Notes: generated by a model from the sequence alone, not told the origin. A DNA stretch of 64,000 nt from Rhodanobacteraceae bacterium (GCA_024233975.1 JACKOX010000008.1:62001-126000), one strand, 5' to 3'. Numbered from the stretch's first letter, positions 26,527 through 35,573 are shown. Numbers and translations are program-made.

Positions 26527-27303
26527 CTACTCCGGCAAGGCCGGCCACTCACCCGCATCCAGCGTTTCCCGATACGCATGCCAGCTGGCGTAGGCGAGCC
26601 ACGGCATGATGATGCCGAGGCCTACAAAGGCCGTCGCAAAACCCAACGCGGTCAACACCGCGATCAGCAGTGCCCACAACAGGCACACGCACTTGTTGCG
26701 CAGCACCGCGTTCACGCTGGACAGGCAGGCGGTGATCATGTCGACATCGCGATCGGCAATCATCGGCAAGGAGAAGGCCGCCGCGGCAAAGGTCGCAACG
26801 GCGAACACCGAGCCCACCGCCGAACCGATCAGCAGGAACTCCAGCAGCGTTGTGGGATCACTTTCACGCACGGGCACGAAGGCCGCCACCATCATGCCCG
26901 CTCGTGACCAGAGCAGGATGATCACCAGTTGCAGCAGCGCGAACACGGCCGCCTGCCCCACCACGCGCATGGCCAGCCGATGGGAAGCGCGAAAGCTGGG
27001 TTGCCGCGCTTGCTCCAGACGACGACTCACCGAATAGAGTCCGACGCCAATCAATGGGGCGATAAACACAAAGCCCGACAGCAGCGCGGCCAGCAGAGCG
27101 AAGCGCCCCAGCCACCAGGCGAAGGCTGACACCAACACGCTGACCACCACGATGATGACGCCGAACAAGGCGCTGATCCGCGGTGAACGAACCAGATCCG
27201 CCCAGCCGCGACGCAGCCAGCGGAACGGTGCATTCACCGAAAGCCGGGCACAGGGCACCACGAACCCGCGTTCATCCGGCTGCTCTACATGTTTCTCCGT
27301 CAT
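26527..27303 (-). CDS. DUF2189-like integral membrane protein
   Basis: A 258-residue membrane protein whose layout matches the DUF2189 family: a soluble N-terminus with PFRWLRRGWADLVRSPRIS, then about six hydrophobic segments, a middle loop with GVGLYSVSRRLEQ, and a C-terminal GLGIIMPWLAYASWHAYRETL. The family assignment is by recalled pattern. Function is unknown; homologues are often placed near other small membrane proteins. Its transcript would follow the tandem terminators of the upstream lipoprotein gene. Confidence 0.75.
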   Translation of the reverse strand: MTEKHVEQPDERGFVVPCARLSVNAPFRWLRRGWADLVRSPRISALFGVIIVVVSVLVSAFAWWLGRFALLAALLSGFVFIAPLIGVGLYSVSRRLEQARQPSFRASHRLAMRVVGQAAVFALLQLVIILLWSRAGMMVAAFVPVRESDPTTLLEFLLIGSAVGSVFAVATFAAAAFSLPMIADRDVDMITACLSSVNAVLRNKCVCLLWALLIAVLTALGFATAFVGLGIIMPWLAYASWHAYRETLDAGEWPALPE

Positions 27304-27354
27304 CCGCCCTCACCCGCTCTGACGTGGTGACGAACATATCGCCGAATGCCGGAC

Positions 27355-27392
27355 AAAAAAAGCCGGCCCCGTCGGAGTTGTTCCGGGGCCGG
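27355..27392 (-). terminator. Intrinsic terminator (second of a tandem pair)
   Basis: Read on the minus strand, a 9-base-pair stem (CCGGCCCCG at 27363-27371 with CGGGGCCGG at 27384-27392) is followed directly by seven T residues (27361-27355). It is a textbook intrinsic terminator, about 100 bases downstream of the glycine-zipper lipoprotein gene. Confidence 0.8.
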
Positions 27393-27416
27393 TAGTTGGA
27401 GTTAAGCCGGGGGGAG

Positions 27417-27474
27417 AAAAAAGGTGGCGCCAGCGGGACGTAGGATCCGGGGGGAAGATGTGCCCGCTGGCGCC
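27417..27474 (-). terminator. Intrinsic terminator (first of a tandem pair)
   Basis: A perfect 12-base-pair stem, GGCGCCAGCGGG (27426-27437) with CCCGCTGGCGCC (27463-27474), is followed on the minus strand by six T residues after three bases (27422-27417). It lies 14 bases after the stop of the gene at 27489-27953. Confidence 0.75.
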
Positions 27475-27488
27475 GGGGGACTATTGCA

Positions 27489-27953
27489 TCAGAGTTGGCG
27501 GAGTTCGCGGCCCGAGGTGTTGACGCGATCGCCGGTATGGATGCCGTTCAGGCCCTTCTGCTCGAAGACCAGGCGACGGCCGTCGTCCATGCGGACATAG
27601 ATCGCATAGGTGTCGCGTTCATTGCGGTCCTTTTCGATCTTGTTGCCGGCGAGACCGCCCGCAACCGCACCGGCGACCGTGGCGGCCTTGCGGCCATCAC
27701 CATCACCCACCTGATTACCGAGTACGCCGCCGATGATGGCGCCGGCGACCGCACCCGCGCCGCTGCTGCGGCCGTCGCCATAACGTGCGACCTCGATGCG
27801 TTCCACGGTGCCGCAACTGGTGCAGACACTCTGCTGGCTGTAGCCACCGCGATAGCCGTTGTCGCGATACGCATAGCTGCCGCCATTGCTGGCACAGGCA
27901 CTCAACAGCGCGGACAGGAGAATGGCGGACAGAACGTTGATTTGATTTCGCAT
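27489..27953 (-). CDS. Glycine-zipper 2TM domain lipoprotein (SlyB/PcP-like)
   Basis: A 154-residue outer-membrane lipoprotein. Start 27953 has AAGGAG upstream. The signal peptide ends in the lipobox LLSAC, giving a lipidated cysteine near residue 20. The middle holds the glycine zipper GAGAVAGAIIGGVLGNQVG and a repeat of it (AATVAGAVAGGLAGNKIEK), which pack as a helical hairpin in the membrane. The C-terminal part (YAIYVRMDDGRRLVFEQ) is a small beta region as in SlyB. Such proteins stabilise the outer membrane. Two strong terminators follow, suggesting high expression. Confidence 0.88.
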   Translation of the reverse strand: MRNQINVLSAILLSALLSACASNGGSYAYRDNGYRGGYSQQSVCTSCGTVERIEVARYGDGRSSGAGAVAGAIIGGVLGNQVGDGDGRKAATVAGAVAGGLAGNKIEKDRNERDTYAIYVRMDDGRRLVFEQKGLNGIHTGDRVNTSGRELRQL

Positions 27954-28176
27954 GATGGGCTCCTTGGGGTTGCCTGATTCCCATGGAGCAACTGGCGTGC
28001 CAACTGCGGCCCGCTTCGGCGACACCAACTAACTCATTGATATTTATGGCTGCACCGCACAGGCCCTGAATTCGCGAATCGGCGTCTCTTGCAGAGCGCA
28101 CGAACCGCCGATGCGTTGGGCGTGCAGAATGCCTTGCCTGCAAGCCTGCCCCGCGGCTCAAGCCACAAATCGCTGA

Positions 28177-28800
28177 TCAGGCGGTCAGCGACCAGCGCCC
28201 CAGCACGATGTGCCTGGTCTGTCCCAGCAGGCTCTGGATCAGCACGAACTCTCGCGCCAGCCAGCCCAGCGGTTTGATCGCGGTGGTTTCCAGAGGGTGG
28301 CGGTCATAGAGCAGTGTGACGTGTGGCGTGAAACGACCGGGATCCGGCAAATCGATGCCCTCGCGCAGCAATGCGTTGGTCAAGACGCGCTGGAAATCGT
28401 GGATGCCAGGTTCATCGCCGGCATCCGAACAGGTCAGCACACAGGGACATTGCCGGCGCCGACTGGCGAAGCTGCCCGCCTGATCGAAATGAATCTCGAA
28501 CCCCGATGCCCGAAGGCTGGCTGCGGCACGCTCGGCCGATGTCACCAGGCCCGATGGCAGGCCGGCGAAATCTCCCAGGTGCTGCAGCGTGACGTGCAGG
28601 CGCTCAGGGGCGATAGGGCGGCCGGACAATTCATGCGCGTCCACCAGCTGGCGTTGGATATCCACAATGGCCTCGACGGCAGCGGCATCGGGAAACAACG
28701 CAAAGAACAGCCCATCCGTCGGCACTGGCGGTGCCTTTTCATGGAATTCCACCTGCACCCCACCGGTCGTTCCACGCCTGGCATAGCGTCCGCTGCTCAT
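28177..28800 (-). CDS. thpR: RNA 2',3'-cyclic phosphodiesterase (2'-5' RNA ligase family)
   Basis: A 207-residue member of the 2H phosphoesterase superfamily. Both signature motifs are present: HVTLQHLG in the first half and HVTLLYD in the second, the two histidines forming the active site. LFFALFPDAAAVEAI is the typical ThpR opening. It hydrolyses RNA 2',3'-cyclic phosphates and can ligate 2'-5' linked RNA. The start ATG overlaps the stop of the alpha/beta hydrolase upstream (ATGA), so the two are co-translated. Confidence 0.9.
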   Translation of the reverse strand: MSSGRYARRGTTGGVQVEFHEKAPPVPTDGLFFALFPDAAAVEAIVDIQRQLVDAHELSGRPIAPERLHVTLQHLGDFAGLPSGLVTSAERAAASLRASGFEIHFDQAGSFASRRRQCPCVLTCSDAGDEPGIHDFQRVLTNALLREGIDLPDPGRFTPHVTLLYDRHPLETTAIKPLGWLAREFVLIQSLLGQTRHIVLGRWSLTA

Positions 28801-29648
28801 CGGCCTGTCTGTTCCGGATGACGATCAAGGAAGTCGAGCACCGCGGCGGCCACTGCCTGTGGTGCCTCCCATTGCGGATAGTGTCCGATGTCCGCCAATT
28901 CAACCACCGCGCCGTCCGGCAAACGCTCGCGCCAGCAATCGACGATGCGCTGCCCGGAAATCGGATCGCACAATCCATTGACATGGCAGAGCGGAACGCC
29001 GCTGTCACGCAAGGCATCCAGCCAGCGCTGGCGATGGCGTCGTCGCTCGTCGATGTAGCGGATGATCCGCGGCAACACACGGCGTCCGCCGTTGGCGATC
29101 AGCAGCGCCCAGTGCTCGCGCAGCTCCTCATCACCCGGCGGCCGCCTGCAGATCCGACGCATGCTCGCGGCGAAACGCCGGTAGCTGGACAGCCGCGCCA
29201 CCAGAGGACCCAGCGGCCCTTTCAGCAGCTTCTGGATCAGCAGCGGTCGCGTGGCGTCGTCGAAGATCCCGCCATTCAGCAGGACCGCCGCGCGAATACG
29301 GAAGCGCAGTTCGCCGGCATTCTGGCGCGCCAGCAGCTCCTGCAGCACGGTATCGCCATAGTCGTGCGCGACAACGACGACATCGCCGGTGCCCGACTCG
29401 GCAGCCAGCGCCTCCCACTGATCGGCGCTGGCCATGATCGAGTAGTTGAAGGCGGGCGGCTTGTCAGACCGCCCGAAACCCAGCATGTCTATCGCCGTCA
29501 GGCGGAAGTTCTTCGACAGCAATGGCCAGAGCGTGAGCCAGTCGCGGCTCGATGTCGGAAAGCCATGGATCAGCCACAGGTCGGGACCATCGCCACCCGA
29601 GCGCAGGAACAGGCGGTGCCCGCGATACCCCAGCTCGCCTTCGTGCAT
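28797..29648 (-). CDS. Alpha/beta hydrolase, haloalkane dehalogenase/epoxide hydrolase-like
   Basis: A 283-residue hydrolase. The oxyanion motif is HGFPTSS (from residue 28) and the nucleophile elbow is VAHDYGDT with Asp96, which is typical of dehalogenases and epoxide hydrolases rather than Ser esterases. Base His256 lies in IGHYPQWEAP. No signal peptide. Substrate unknown; the Asp nucleophile separates it from lipases. Its stop overlaps the thpR start by four bases. Confidence 0.85.
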   Translation of the reverse strand: MHEGELGYRGHRLFLRSGGDGPDLWLIHGFPTSSRDWLTLWPLLSKNFRLTAIDMLGFGRSDKPPAFNYSIMASADQWEALAAESGTGDVVVVAHDYGDTVLQELLARQNAGELRFRIRAAVLLNGGIFDDATRPLLIQKLLKGPLGPLVARLSSYRRFAASMRRICRRPPGDEELREHWALLIANGGRRVLPRIIRYIDERRRHRQRWLDALRDSGVPLCHVNGLCDPISGQRIVDCWRERLPDGAVVELADIGHYPQWEAPQAVAAAVLDFLDRHPEQTGR

Positions 29649-29691
29649 CAGGGGCCGATCAGCGACGGCGATGACGGATCGAACCGGTCAG

Positions 29692-30249
29692 TCAGGGCCA
29701 GAGCCACATGAAGATCAGCGCGGAAAGTACCGAATAGATCAGGCCATCCAGCGCATACAGGGCGACGCTGGTCCAGGAACGGCCCATCCAGATGCCTTCG
29801 GATACGCCACCCAGCACGTACACGCCCAGCGACATCATGCCGACCAGATGCCCCGCCGCTCCGGGACTGCCGCCTGGCCCCACGTACTGCCAGGCCTGCA
29901 GCCCGCCGAACGCCGCGACAACCAGCGTAAGCAGGAACCACAGCAACAGGGGTTTCCCCATCGAGAACTCGCCGCTGGGACGAAGCGTCAGGAAGCCCAC
30001 CGGTCCCTCGCGCATCTTCGCAGCCATGGACTCCTCGCCCATGGCCTTCATGTCCGCACAATACGGCAACACATACATTCCCGGCTGCGGTTTTCCGGCA
30101 TTGATCGCCTCGCGCACGGCGTCTTCGTTGTCCAGCTTCCGGTAACTGCTGTTGTGCCAATTGAACAGCATGTGGACCAGGCTGCTGGCCATGAACACCG
30201 CCACCGCCGTCAGCAGGACGGGCAACCACAAACCTGCCATCGCGCTCAT
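29692..30249 (-). CDS. Hypothetical membrane protein
   Basis: A 185-residue protein that I do not recognise. Start 30249 is supported by GGAGGGAAC upstream. About four hydrophobic spans are visible: near residues 5-25, 97-117, 127-147 and 155-180. A soluble loop after the first span contains HNSSYRKLDNEDAVREAI and MYVLPYCADM, possibly periplasmic. It lies 43 bases from the hydrolase gene and 63 from selO, all on the minus strand. Confidence 0.75.
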   Translation of the reverse strand: MSAMAGLWLPVLLTAVAVFMASSLVHMLFNWHNSSYRKLDNEDAVREAINAGKPQPGMYVLPYCADMKAMGEESMAAKMREGPVGFLTLRPSGEFSMGKPLLLWFLLTLVVAAFGGLQAWQYVGPGGSPGAAGHLVGMMSLGVYVLGGVSEGIWMGRSWTSVALYALDGLIYSVLSALIFMWLWP

Positions 30250-30311
30250 GTTCGTTCCCTCCAACGAATACCGATCCAGCATAACGCCATCCGGGTCCCC
30301 AACCCCAGATC

Positions 30312-31886
30312 CTACGAGCTGCAGGACAGCATGGAGCAGCCAGGGCGATCACGCGCCCAGTCCGGTCGCCGCGCCATGAAGGGGCGGGTCAGGTCGTTTT
30401 CCTCGTACGGCGTCTGCAAGGCGCGTTGCAAAGCGTGCAGCACGGAAAGATCGCCCTCACCCGCGGCATCGATGGCCTGCTGCGCCAGGTAGTTTCGCGG
30501 CACGATGCACGGGTTGGCGGCATGCATGTGCTGCTGGCGCTGCTCGGCTGACAAAGCGTCCTCCGCGATGCGCCGCGCATAACGCGACAGCCAGTCAATG
30601 GCTTCGGCATGCTGTGACTGCAGACGTACATCGGAGTAGCAGGCCGCGCGGAACGTGTCCGATGCCAGGAACGCTTCCGGCTGATCGCCCGGCCCGAATG
30701 ACGCGAGCGCACGATAGGCCAGCGTCATGTCCAGCTCGGCGTCCCGGAGCAACCCCAGCCAGTCGCGAAACAGCGCATCGTCATCATCCCGGCGACCAAT
30801 GCCCAGCTTGCGCGCCGCGTTGTCGCGATCGGCGGACTGGAAGGTGTCGGCGTAATGCCGCAGAGAATCATTCAGCGCTTCGTGATCGTCGAACAAGGGC
30901 GCCACCGCCATGGCCAGCCGTTGCAGGTTCCAGAAGCCGACTTGCGGCTGATGCCCGAAGCGATAGCGGCGCCCATGACGATCCGTGGTGTTCGGCGTCC
31001 AGTCCGGGTCGAAATCGTCAATCCAGCCGTAGGGACCGTAGTCGATGGTCAGGCCGAGTATCGACAGATTGTCGGTATTCATCACGCCGTGCACGAACCC
31101 GACGCGCATCCACTCGGCCATCAGCAGCGCCGTACGTTCGGCGACATCGCGGAACCACGCACCGTATCGATCCTGCGTGTCGGCATGCTGGATATGCGGG
31201 AAATCCCGGCGGATGACCACGTCCAGCAGCTGCCGCAGCAATGGAAGATCATCACGCGACGCCGGTAATTCGAAGTGGCCGAAGCGGATGAAAGATGGCG
31301 CAACCCGGCAGACGATCGCGCCCGGCTCCAACTCCGGATGTCCGTCGTAGAACATGTCGCGCAACACGCCCTCGCCCGTGGCGACCAGACTCAGCGCACG
31401 TGTGGTCGGCACGCCCAGATAGTGCATCGCCTCACTGCAGAGAAACTCCCGCAGCGATGAACGCAACACCGCCCGCCCATCCGCCCCCCGTGAATACGGC
31501 GTCCGTCCCGCGCCTTTCAGCTGCAACTCCCAACGTGCACCGTCCGCACCGACGACTTCACCCAGACTGATGGCCCGCCCATCACCCAACTGCCCCGCCC
31601 AGTTGCCGAACTGGTGGCCACCATAGTTGCTGGCGAAGGGCTGCATGCCCGGCAACAAGCGATTGCCGGCGAAGACCTGCGCAAAAAGCTCGGATTCCAC
31701 GTCGTCGTCGGTAATGCCAAGGCGTTGCGCCATGTCGGCGGACCACGCCAGCAGTTCGGGGTGTGCCACCGCTTCAGGATCGACCCGGCTGTACAGCGCA
31801 CCCTCCACCGCCCGCGGCTTGCGCACACCCGAGAACTCGCCAGGCAGCTCCCGGACGAACAGGTTGTCGAATTCAAATGCCAGCAT
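30312..31886 (-). CDS. selO: Protein adenylyltransferase SelO (YdiU)
   Basis: A 524-residue pseudokinase-fold enzyme that transfers AMP to Ser, Thr or Tyr of target proteins, affecting redox homeostasis. Recognisable blocks: SNYGGHQFGNWAGQLGDGRA, ELQLKGAGRTPYSRGADGRA, HGVMNTDNLSILGLTIDYG and FDPDWTPN. The C-terminus is CSMLSCSS, where the penultimate-region cysteine occupies the position of selenocysteine in eukaryotic SelO. Start 31886 is chosen for homology; it overlaps the PIN-domain gene by 14 bases, so the two are coupled. Confidence 0.95.
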   Translation of the reverse strand: MLAFEFDNLFVRELPGEFSGVRKPRAVEGALYSRVDPEAVAHPELLAWSADMAQRLGITDDDVESELFAQVFAGNRLLPGMQPFASNYGGHQFGNWAGQLGDGRAISLGEVVGADGARWELQLKGAGRTPYSRGADGRAVLRSSLREFLCSEAMHYLGVPTTRALSLVATGEGVLRDMFYDGHPELEPGAIVCRVAPSFIRFGHFELPASRDDLPLLRQLLDVVIRRDFPHIQHADTQDRYGAWFRDVAERTALLMAEWMRVGFVHGVMNTDNLSILGLTIDYGPYGWIDDFDPDWTPNTTDRHGRRYRFGHQPQVGFWNLQRLAMAVAPLFDDHEALNDSLRHYADTFQSADRDNAARKLGIGRRDDDDALFRDWLGLLRDAELDMTLAYRALASFGPGDQPEAFLASDTFRAACYSDVRLQSQHAEAIDWLSRYARRIAEDALSAEQRQQHMHAANPCIVPRNYLAQQAIDAAGEGDLSVLHALQRALQTPYEENDLTRPFMARRPDWARDRPGCSMLSCSS

Positions 31887-32388
31887 CGATCGCACGGCTG
31901 CCGGAATCGGGGCGCTCCAGCTTGCCACGAAGCCATGTGGTCGGGGGCAACACCGCAAAGCCAGCCACTCGCCGACAACGCCGATCCAACATGAGCAGCG
32001 CGTTGTCCCGCGTCAGCAGCGCCTCGGCACCGCAGGCCCGTGCCAGTTCGAGGAACATCTGATCGTCCGGATCCTTGCAACGGGGAAGTACGGAGCCATC
32101 AAAGGCCCCCGCGGGAAGCGAGGTCGCTTCAAATGAGGTCGCCATGCCGGCGTACTCATCAAGCAATCGCTGCTGCCTGTCGGCATCCAGTGCCAGCTGC
32201 GGATAGCCAAGAACGCGCCGCCATTCGTCCCGTGTACGCGAATTGATCACCAGCCGCAGCGCTCCGCTCATCGCCAGCAACCGCAATGGTTCAACCGTTC
32301 TGTCGCGAAAGCACAACAGGTCCAGCCAGACATTGGTGTCCGGCACCAGAACTGGCCTGTCGTGCTGGGTGTGTCGGTGATCATCCAT
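31873..32388 (-). CDS. PIN-domain protein (putative toxin/RNase component, PIN family)
   Basis: A 171-residue PIN-fold protein. Acidic catalytic residues are placed as expected: VPDTNVWLDLL (Asp17), RTRDEWRRVL, CKDPDDQMFLELA and a final LTRDNALL. These would bind Mg/Mn for RNA cleavage. It resembles the COG1569-type PIN proteins often labelled as toxin components. No antitoxin-like gene precedes it; the upstream gene is a divergent lipoprotein. Its 3' end overlaps selO. Confidence 0.85.
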   Translation of the reverse strand: MDDHRHTQHDRPVLVPDTNVWLDLLCFRDRTVEPLRLLAMSGALRLVINSRTRDEWRRVLGYPQLALDADRQQRLLDEYAGMATSFEATSLPAGAFDGSVLPRCKDPDDQMFLELARACGAEALLTRDNALLMLDRRCRRVAGFAVLPPTTWLRGKLERPDSGSRAIDAGI

Positions 32389-32493
32389 GTCGCAAACTTC
32401 CGCCTGACATCGTTTCTTTGCGAATATCGGTATGGTTGTCCTGCATCCGACAGATACGAAACCTTCTGACACCATTCTTCAAGGGAGAACAGC

Positions 32494-33300
32494 ATGAAGC
32501 TCCGCGCGCGACCAATCACTCTCGCCCTCGCCTGCTCCACCACCCTGCTGCTGGGTGCCTGTGGTGGCAACGACACCGCCGGCAATGATGCCGGAAAGAG
32601 CGCCACGCCTGCGGAAGCGCCAGCTGTGGCCACTGAGCCTGCAGCACCCGTTGCACCCGCCGCGTCTGGCGGCGACCTGGCCAGCTTCATCGGCGACAAC
32701 ATCTGCGACGCCTTGCCGGTGTCGGCTCTGCAGGAAGCCTTTGGCGCACCGGCGGACGTGCAGGTTCAACCATCACACACGGGACGCACCGACAGCTGCA
32801 ACTATTCCTGGCCACGGCCCGATGCCGAGGAACGCAAGCAGGCGATGCTGCAGGAAATGATGAAAAACGCCACGCGCCCGCCGGGCGAACGCATCAAGCT
32901 CGACCTGCACAAACTGTCCACCGACTACAACGTCAGCGTCATGCTGCGTGAAACCAAGGCCACGGCCTCGAGCTTCGTCCCACCCAAGCTGACCGAGGAG
33001 CAGCTGCAGGAGCGCATCAAGGCCGCCACCGAAGCCGCCAACAAGCGCCTCACCGACAAGCAGCGCGAACTGGTGGGCAAGGACGGCACCGAGAGCATCG
33101 CCGGCGGCATGATCCGCAAGACCAACGAGCGCACCGAGATCGACGGTGTCGGGAGCGCGGCGTACTGGATTCCGATCATGGGCGGCTCGCTGAACGTGCT
33201 CGATGGAAACGTGCATGTCAGCATCACCCCGATGCTGGCCGATGACGAACAGGGCAACATCGAAGCGGCGAAGAAGGTCTTCACCCTGCTCAAGCGCTGA
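32494..33300 (+). CDS. Hypothetical lipoprotein
   Basis: A 268-residue lipoprotein of unknown function. AGGGAG precedes the ATG. The lipobox LLLGAC gives a lipidated Cys at about residue 23, followed by a low-complexity Ala/Pro linker and a soluble domain starting DNICDALPVSALQEAFG. That domain has a Cys pair (NICDAL and DSCNYSW), a Lys/Glu-rich helix, and a C-terminal VHVSITPMLADDEQGNIEAAKKVF segment. The arrangement resembles periplasmic substrate-binding or sensor lipoproteins, but no family could be recognised. Confidence 0.8.
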   Translation: MKLRARPITLALACSTTLLLGACGGNDTAGNDAGKSATPAEAPAVATEPAAPVAPAASGGDLASFIGDNICDALPVSALQEAFGAPADVQVQPSHTGRTDSCNYSWPRPDAEERKQAMLQEMMKNATRPPGERIKLDLHKLSTDYNVSVMLRETKATASSFVPPKLTEEQLQERIKAATEAANKRLTDKQRELVGKDGTESIAGGMIRKTNERTEIDGVGSAAYWIPIMGGSLNVLDGNVHVSITPMLADDEQGNIEAAKKVFTLLKR

Positions 33301-33335
33301 TCATCGCGACGTAGCGCGACAACCCGGCCAACTTC

Positions 33336-34010
33336 GTGTCGACGCAGCATCGCCCGCTGTGGAGTCGCATGCTGGCGGCACTGCCGGACCTGGCCAGTGC
33401 CGCCTTTTTCCTGTCGCTGTGGTTCAAGCCGCTGTACTTCGATGAGCATGCCGTCGCCAACGGCATGCTCATCATGCTGGTGGAGTTCATCCTGCTCCAT
33501 GCGTCGGTATTCCTCGGCACCACCGCCTTCGCGCCGAACACGAGCCGCTCGAAAAAGATCAAGGGCATCCTCGGTTTCGCGCTTTTCTATCTGCTGTTCA
33601 TCGCCGCATGGGCCATCAGCTTCAAGGCCTGGTGGCCCTTTCTGGCATTCGGTTGGCTGCTGTTTGCCAAGCTCTCGGCCGCACTGCAGCCGGGACAGGC
33701 GCCCATCGAACGGATGCAGCGCATGCAGTCCGGCTGGGCACTTGGCGCCATGGCCTACCTGGCTGGCGTGTTCCTTACGGTGTTTGTTCCAGTTCCGCGA
33801 TTTGGCATCACCGCCAGCGTCGTTTCCCAGCTGGACCTGCCGGGCAGCGGGCTATGGATCAGCAAACCGCAGACGGTGATCGCCTTCGGCGTGTTCTATT
33901 TCGGATTCCTCGCACTGGCAAAGTGGCGTGACTGGCTGCTGCCCAGCGCCAACCTGCCTGGCCTCAAGGCCCATCAGACCGCCCCGAAGCAACCGCGAGA
34001 CACTGACTGA
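33336..34010 (+). CDS. Hypothetical membrane protein
   Basis: A protein of up to 224 residues with about six hydrophobic segments and no recognised family. The start is uncertain: a GTG at 33336 or an ATG at 33369 (removing 11 residues). Hydrophobic spans include ASAAFFLSLWF, LIMLVEFILLHASVFLG, FALFYLLFIAAWAISF, ALGAMAYLAGVFLTVFV and a final FGVFYFGFLALAKW. It begins 36 bases after the lipoprotein gene, so the two may be co-transcribed. Confidence 0.72.
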   Translation: MSTQHRPLWSRMLAALPDLASAAFFLSLWFKPLYFDEHAVANGMLIMLVEFILLHASVFLGTTAFAPNTSRSKKIKGILGFALFYLLFIAAWAISFKAWWPFLAFGWLLFAKLSAALQPGQAPIERMQRMQSGWALGAMAYLAGVFLTVFVPVPRFGITASVVSQLDLPGSGLWISKPQTVIAFGVFYFGFLALAKWRDWLLPSANLPGLKAHQTAPKQPRDTD

Positions 34011-34097
34011 AATAGCCGGCGAGCAATTCCGGCACTACAGGCGAGCGTCCCGCTGTAGCAAAGTGACGGACAAGATTTTCCGGCGGGGAACCCAACC

Positions 34098-35564
34098 ATG
34101 CCTTGTCTCCGACTACTTCTCGGCCTGTGTCTTCTGACCATCGGGATCACAACTCCCTGCCGGGCTTTGGCCGAGCAGCCCCTTCCGATGAACCCAGCAT
34201 CCTTGCCCCGCGATACGGCGCTCCCGTCATTGGCAACCCACGCAAGCGCCGATCAGCAGTACGCGCTCTACCTGCCACCCGACTATTCACCTGCCGAGCA
34301 ACCTGAGCGCCGATGGCCGGTGCTGATCATCCTCGATCCGCGCGGTCGCGCACTTGAATCATTGCGGCTGGCCGTGGACGGTGCTCGTCGCCATGATTGG
34401 GTAGTGCTGAGCTCCTACCAGAGCCGTAGCGATACGCAGGAAGAGATCACCCTCGAAGCCATCCGCGCCCTTCTCGACGAGGCACAGAACTACATCGCCT
34501 TCGATCCGCGCCGGCTCTACTTCGCCGGCATGTCCGGCACCGCCAAGACGCTCTGGAGCGTCATGCCCAGCATGGATGGAATGATGGCCGGCATGATCGG
34601 CTGTGGCGGTGCGCGCCCAACGGAGTACGGCAAATTCCGCACCACGCCACCGGCATTCTTCGGCATGGCGGGTGACCTCGACTTCAACCACGCCGAAATG
34701 ATGGCGCAGGAAGAGCGGCTGGCCAAAGTCGACTTCCCGCATCGTCTGGACATCTTCAGCGGCAGCCATGGCTGGCCAGGCGATGCGGCCACCTTCAGCC
34801 GCGCGATCAACTGGCTGGAGTTGATCGCCATCCGGGAGAACCGCCGCCCGCCCGATGCGGCATTCGTCGCGTCACAAGTGGCTGCTACCAGAGCCTGGCT
34901 GTCGGATGCACCGGATGAGCTCGAACGCCTGCGTCGAACTGAACAGGCCATCCAGGACTTCCGCACGCTGGCAGACACCACGGAATGGCAGGCAGAGCGC
35001 GCCCAGCTGCGGACCAGCCCGCAAATCAAGGAGCTGGAAAAGCAGGCGAAACGGCTGGAGTCCGTGGAGTCGCGCTTCGCCCGTGACTTCGACCAGTGGT
35101 TCACCCGCTTCACCATGCGCTATGCCGAAGGTCGACGCCTGTCGCCACCGGCCGTCGACGACGCCATCAGGGGCCTGCGCCTCCAGACCCTGGAGCAGGA
35201 CGCCAAAGCCAGCGATCAGCGTGTTGCCGCATCCGCTACCCGACGTCTGGAGCGCGTCTACGTGGCGACATCCTTCTACCTGCCGAACGCCATGGCGGCC
35301 AGCGGCGATACCGAACGGGCCATCCGTTCGCTGGAAATCGCCATCCGGGTCTTCCCGGACCGGGCCGGCGCCCATTGGCGCCTGGCCACTCTCCTGGCCC
35401 GCGACAACGCGGTGGACAAGGCCTTTCGCGAACTCTATCGAAGTCGAGAGCTGGGCTATCTCGACGCGGACGACCTTCGTACGAACCCCGATTGGCAGTC
35501 CCTGCGCGGTGACGGGCGATGGCAAAGCCTTTCGCAAGGAGTGCAACCAGCCATCGGCCAGTAA
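34098..35564 (+). CDS. Exported alpha/beta hydrolase-like protein with C-terminal TPR-like region
   Basis: A 488-residue exported protein. A signal peptide (residues 1 to about 25) is followed by an alpha/beta hydrolase-like domain: YALYLPPDYSPAEQPERRW, VLIILDPRGRA and a nucleophile-elbow-like FAGMSGTAKT with Ser near residue 146, plus a late FSGSHGWP that would hold the histidine. The second half is alpha-helical, ending in a tetratricopeptide-like stretch (AMAASGDTERAIRSLEIAIRVFPDRAGAHWRLA). Similar fusions occur in gammaproteobacterial secreted hydrolases. Substrate unknown. Confidence 0.75.
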   Translation: MPCLRLLLGLCLLTIGITTPCRALAEQPLPMNPASLPRDTALPSLATHASADQQYALYLPPDYSPAEQPERRWPVLIILDPRGRALESLRLAVDGARRHDWVVLSSYQSRSDTQEEITLEAIRALLDEAQNYIAFDPRRLYFAGMSGTAKTLWSVMPSMDGMMAGMIGCGGARPTEYGKFRTTPPAFFGMAGDLDFNHAEMMAQEERLAKVDFPHRLDIFSGSHGWPGDAATFSRAINWLELIAIRENRRPPDAAFVASQVAATRAWLSDAPDELERLRRTEQAIQDFRTLADTTEWQAERAQLRTSPQIKELEKQAKRLESVESRFARDFDQWFTRFTMRYAEGRRLSPPAVDDAIRGLRLQTLEQDAKASDQRVAASATRRLERVYVATSFYLPNAMAASGDTERAIRSLEIAIRVFPDRAGAHWRLATLLARDNAVDKAFRELYRSRELGYLDADDLRTNPDWQSLRGDGRWQSLSQGVQPAIGQ

Positions 35565-35573
35565 CCGCACCCG

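Noticed and set aside
31873..32388. A toxin-antitoxin module
   Set aside because: The PIN protein is present, but no antitoxin-like gene lies next to it, so only the single gene is called.
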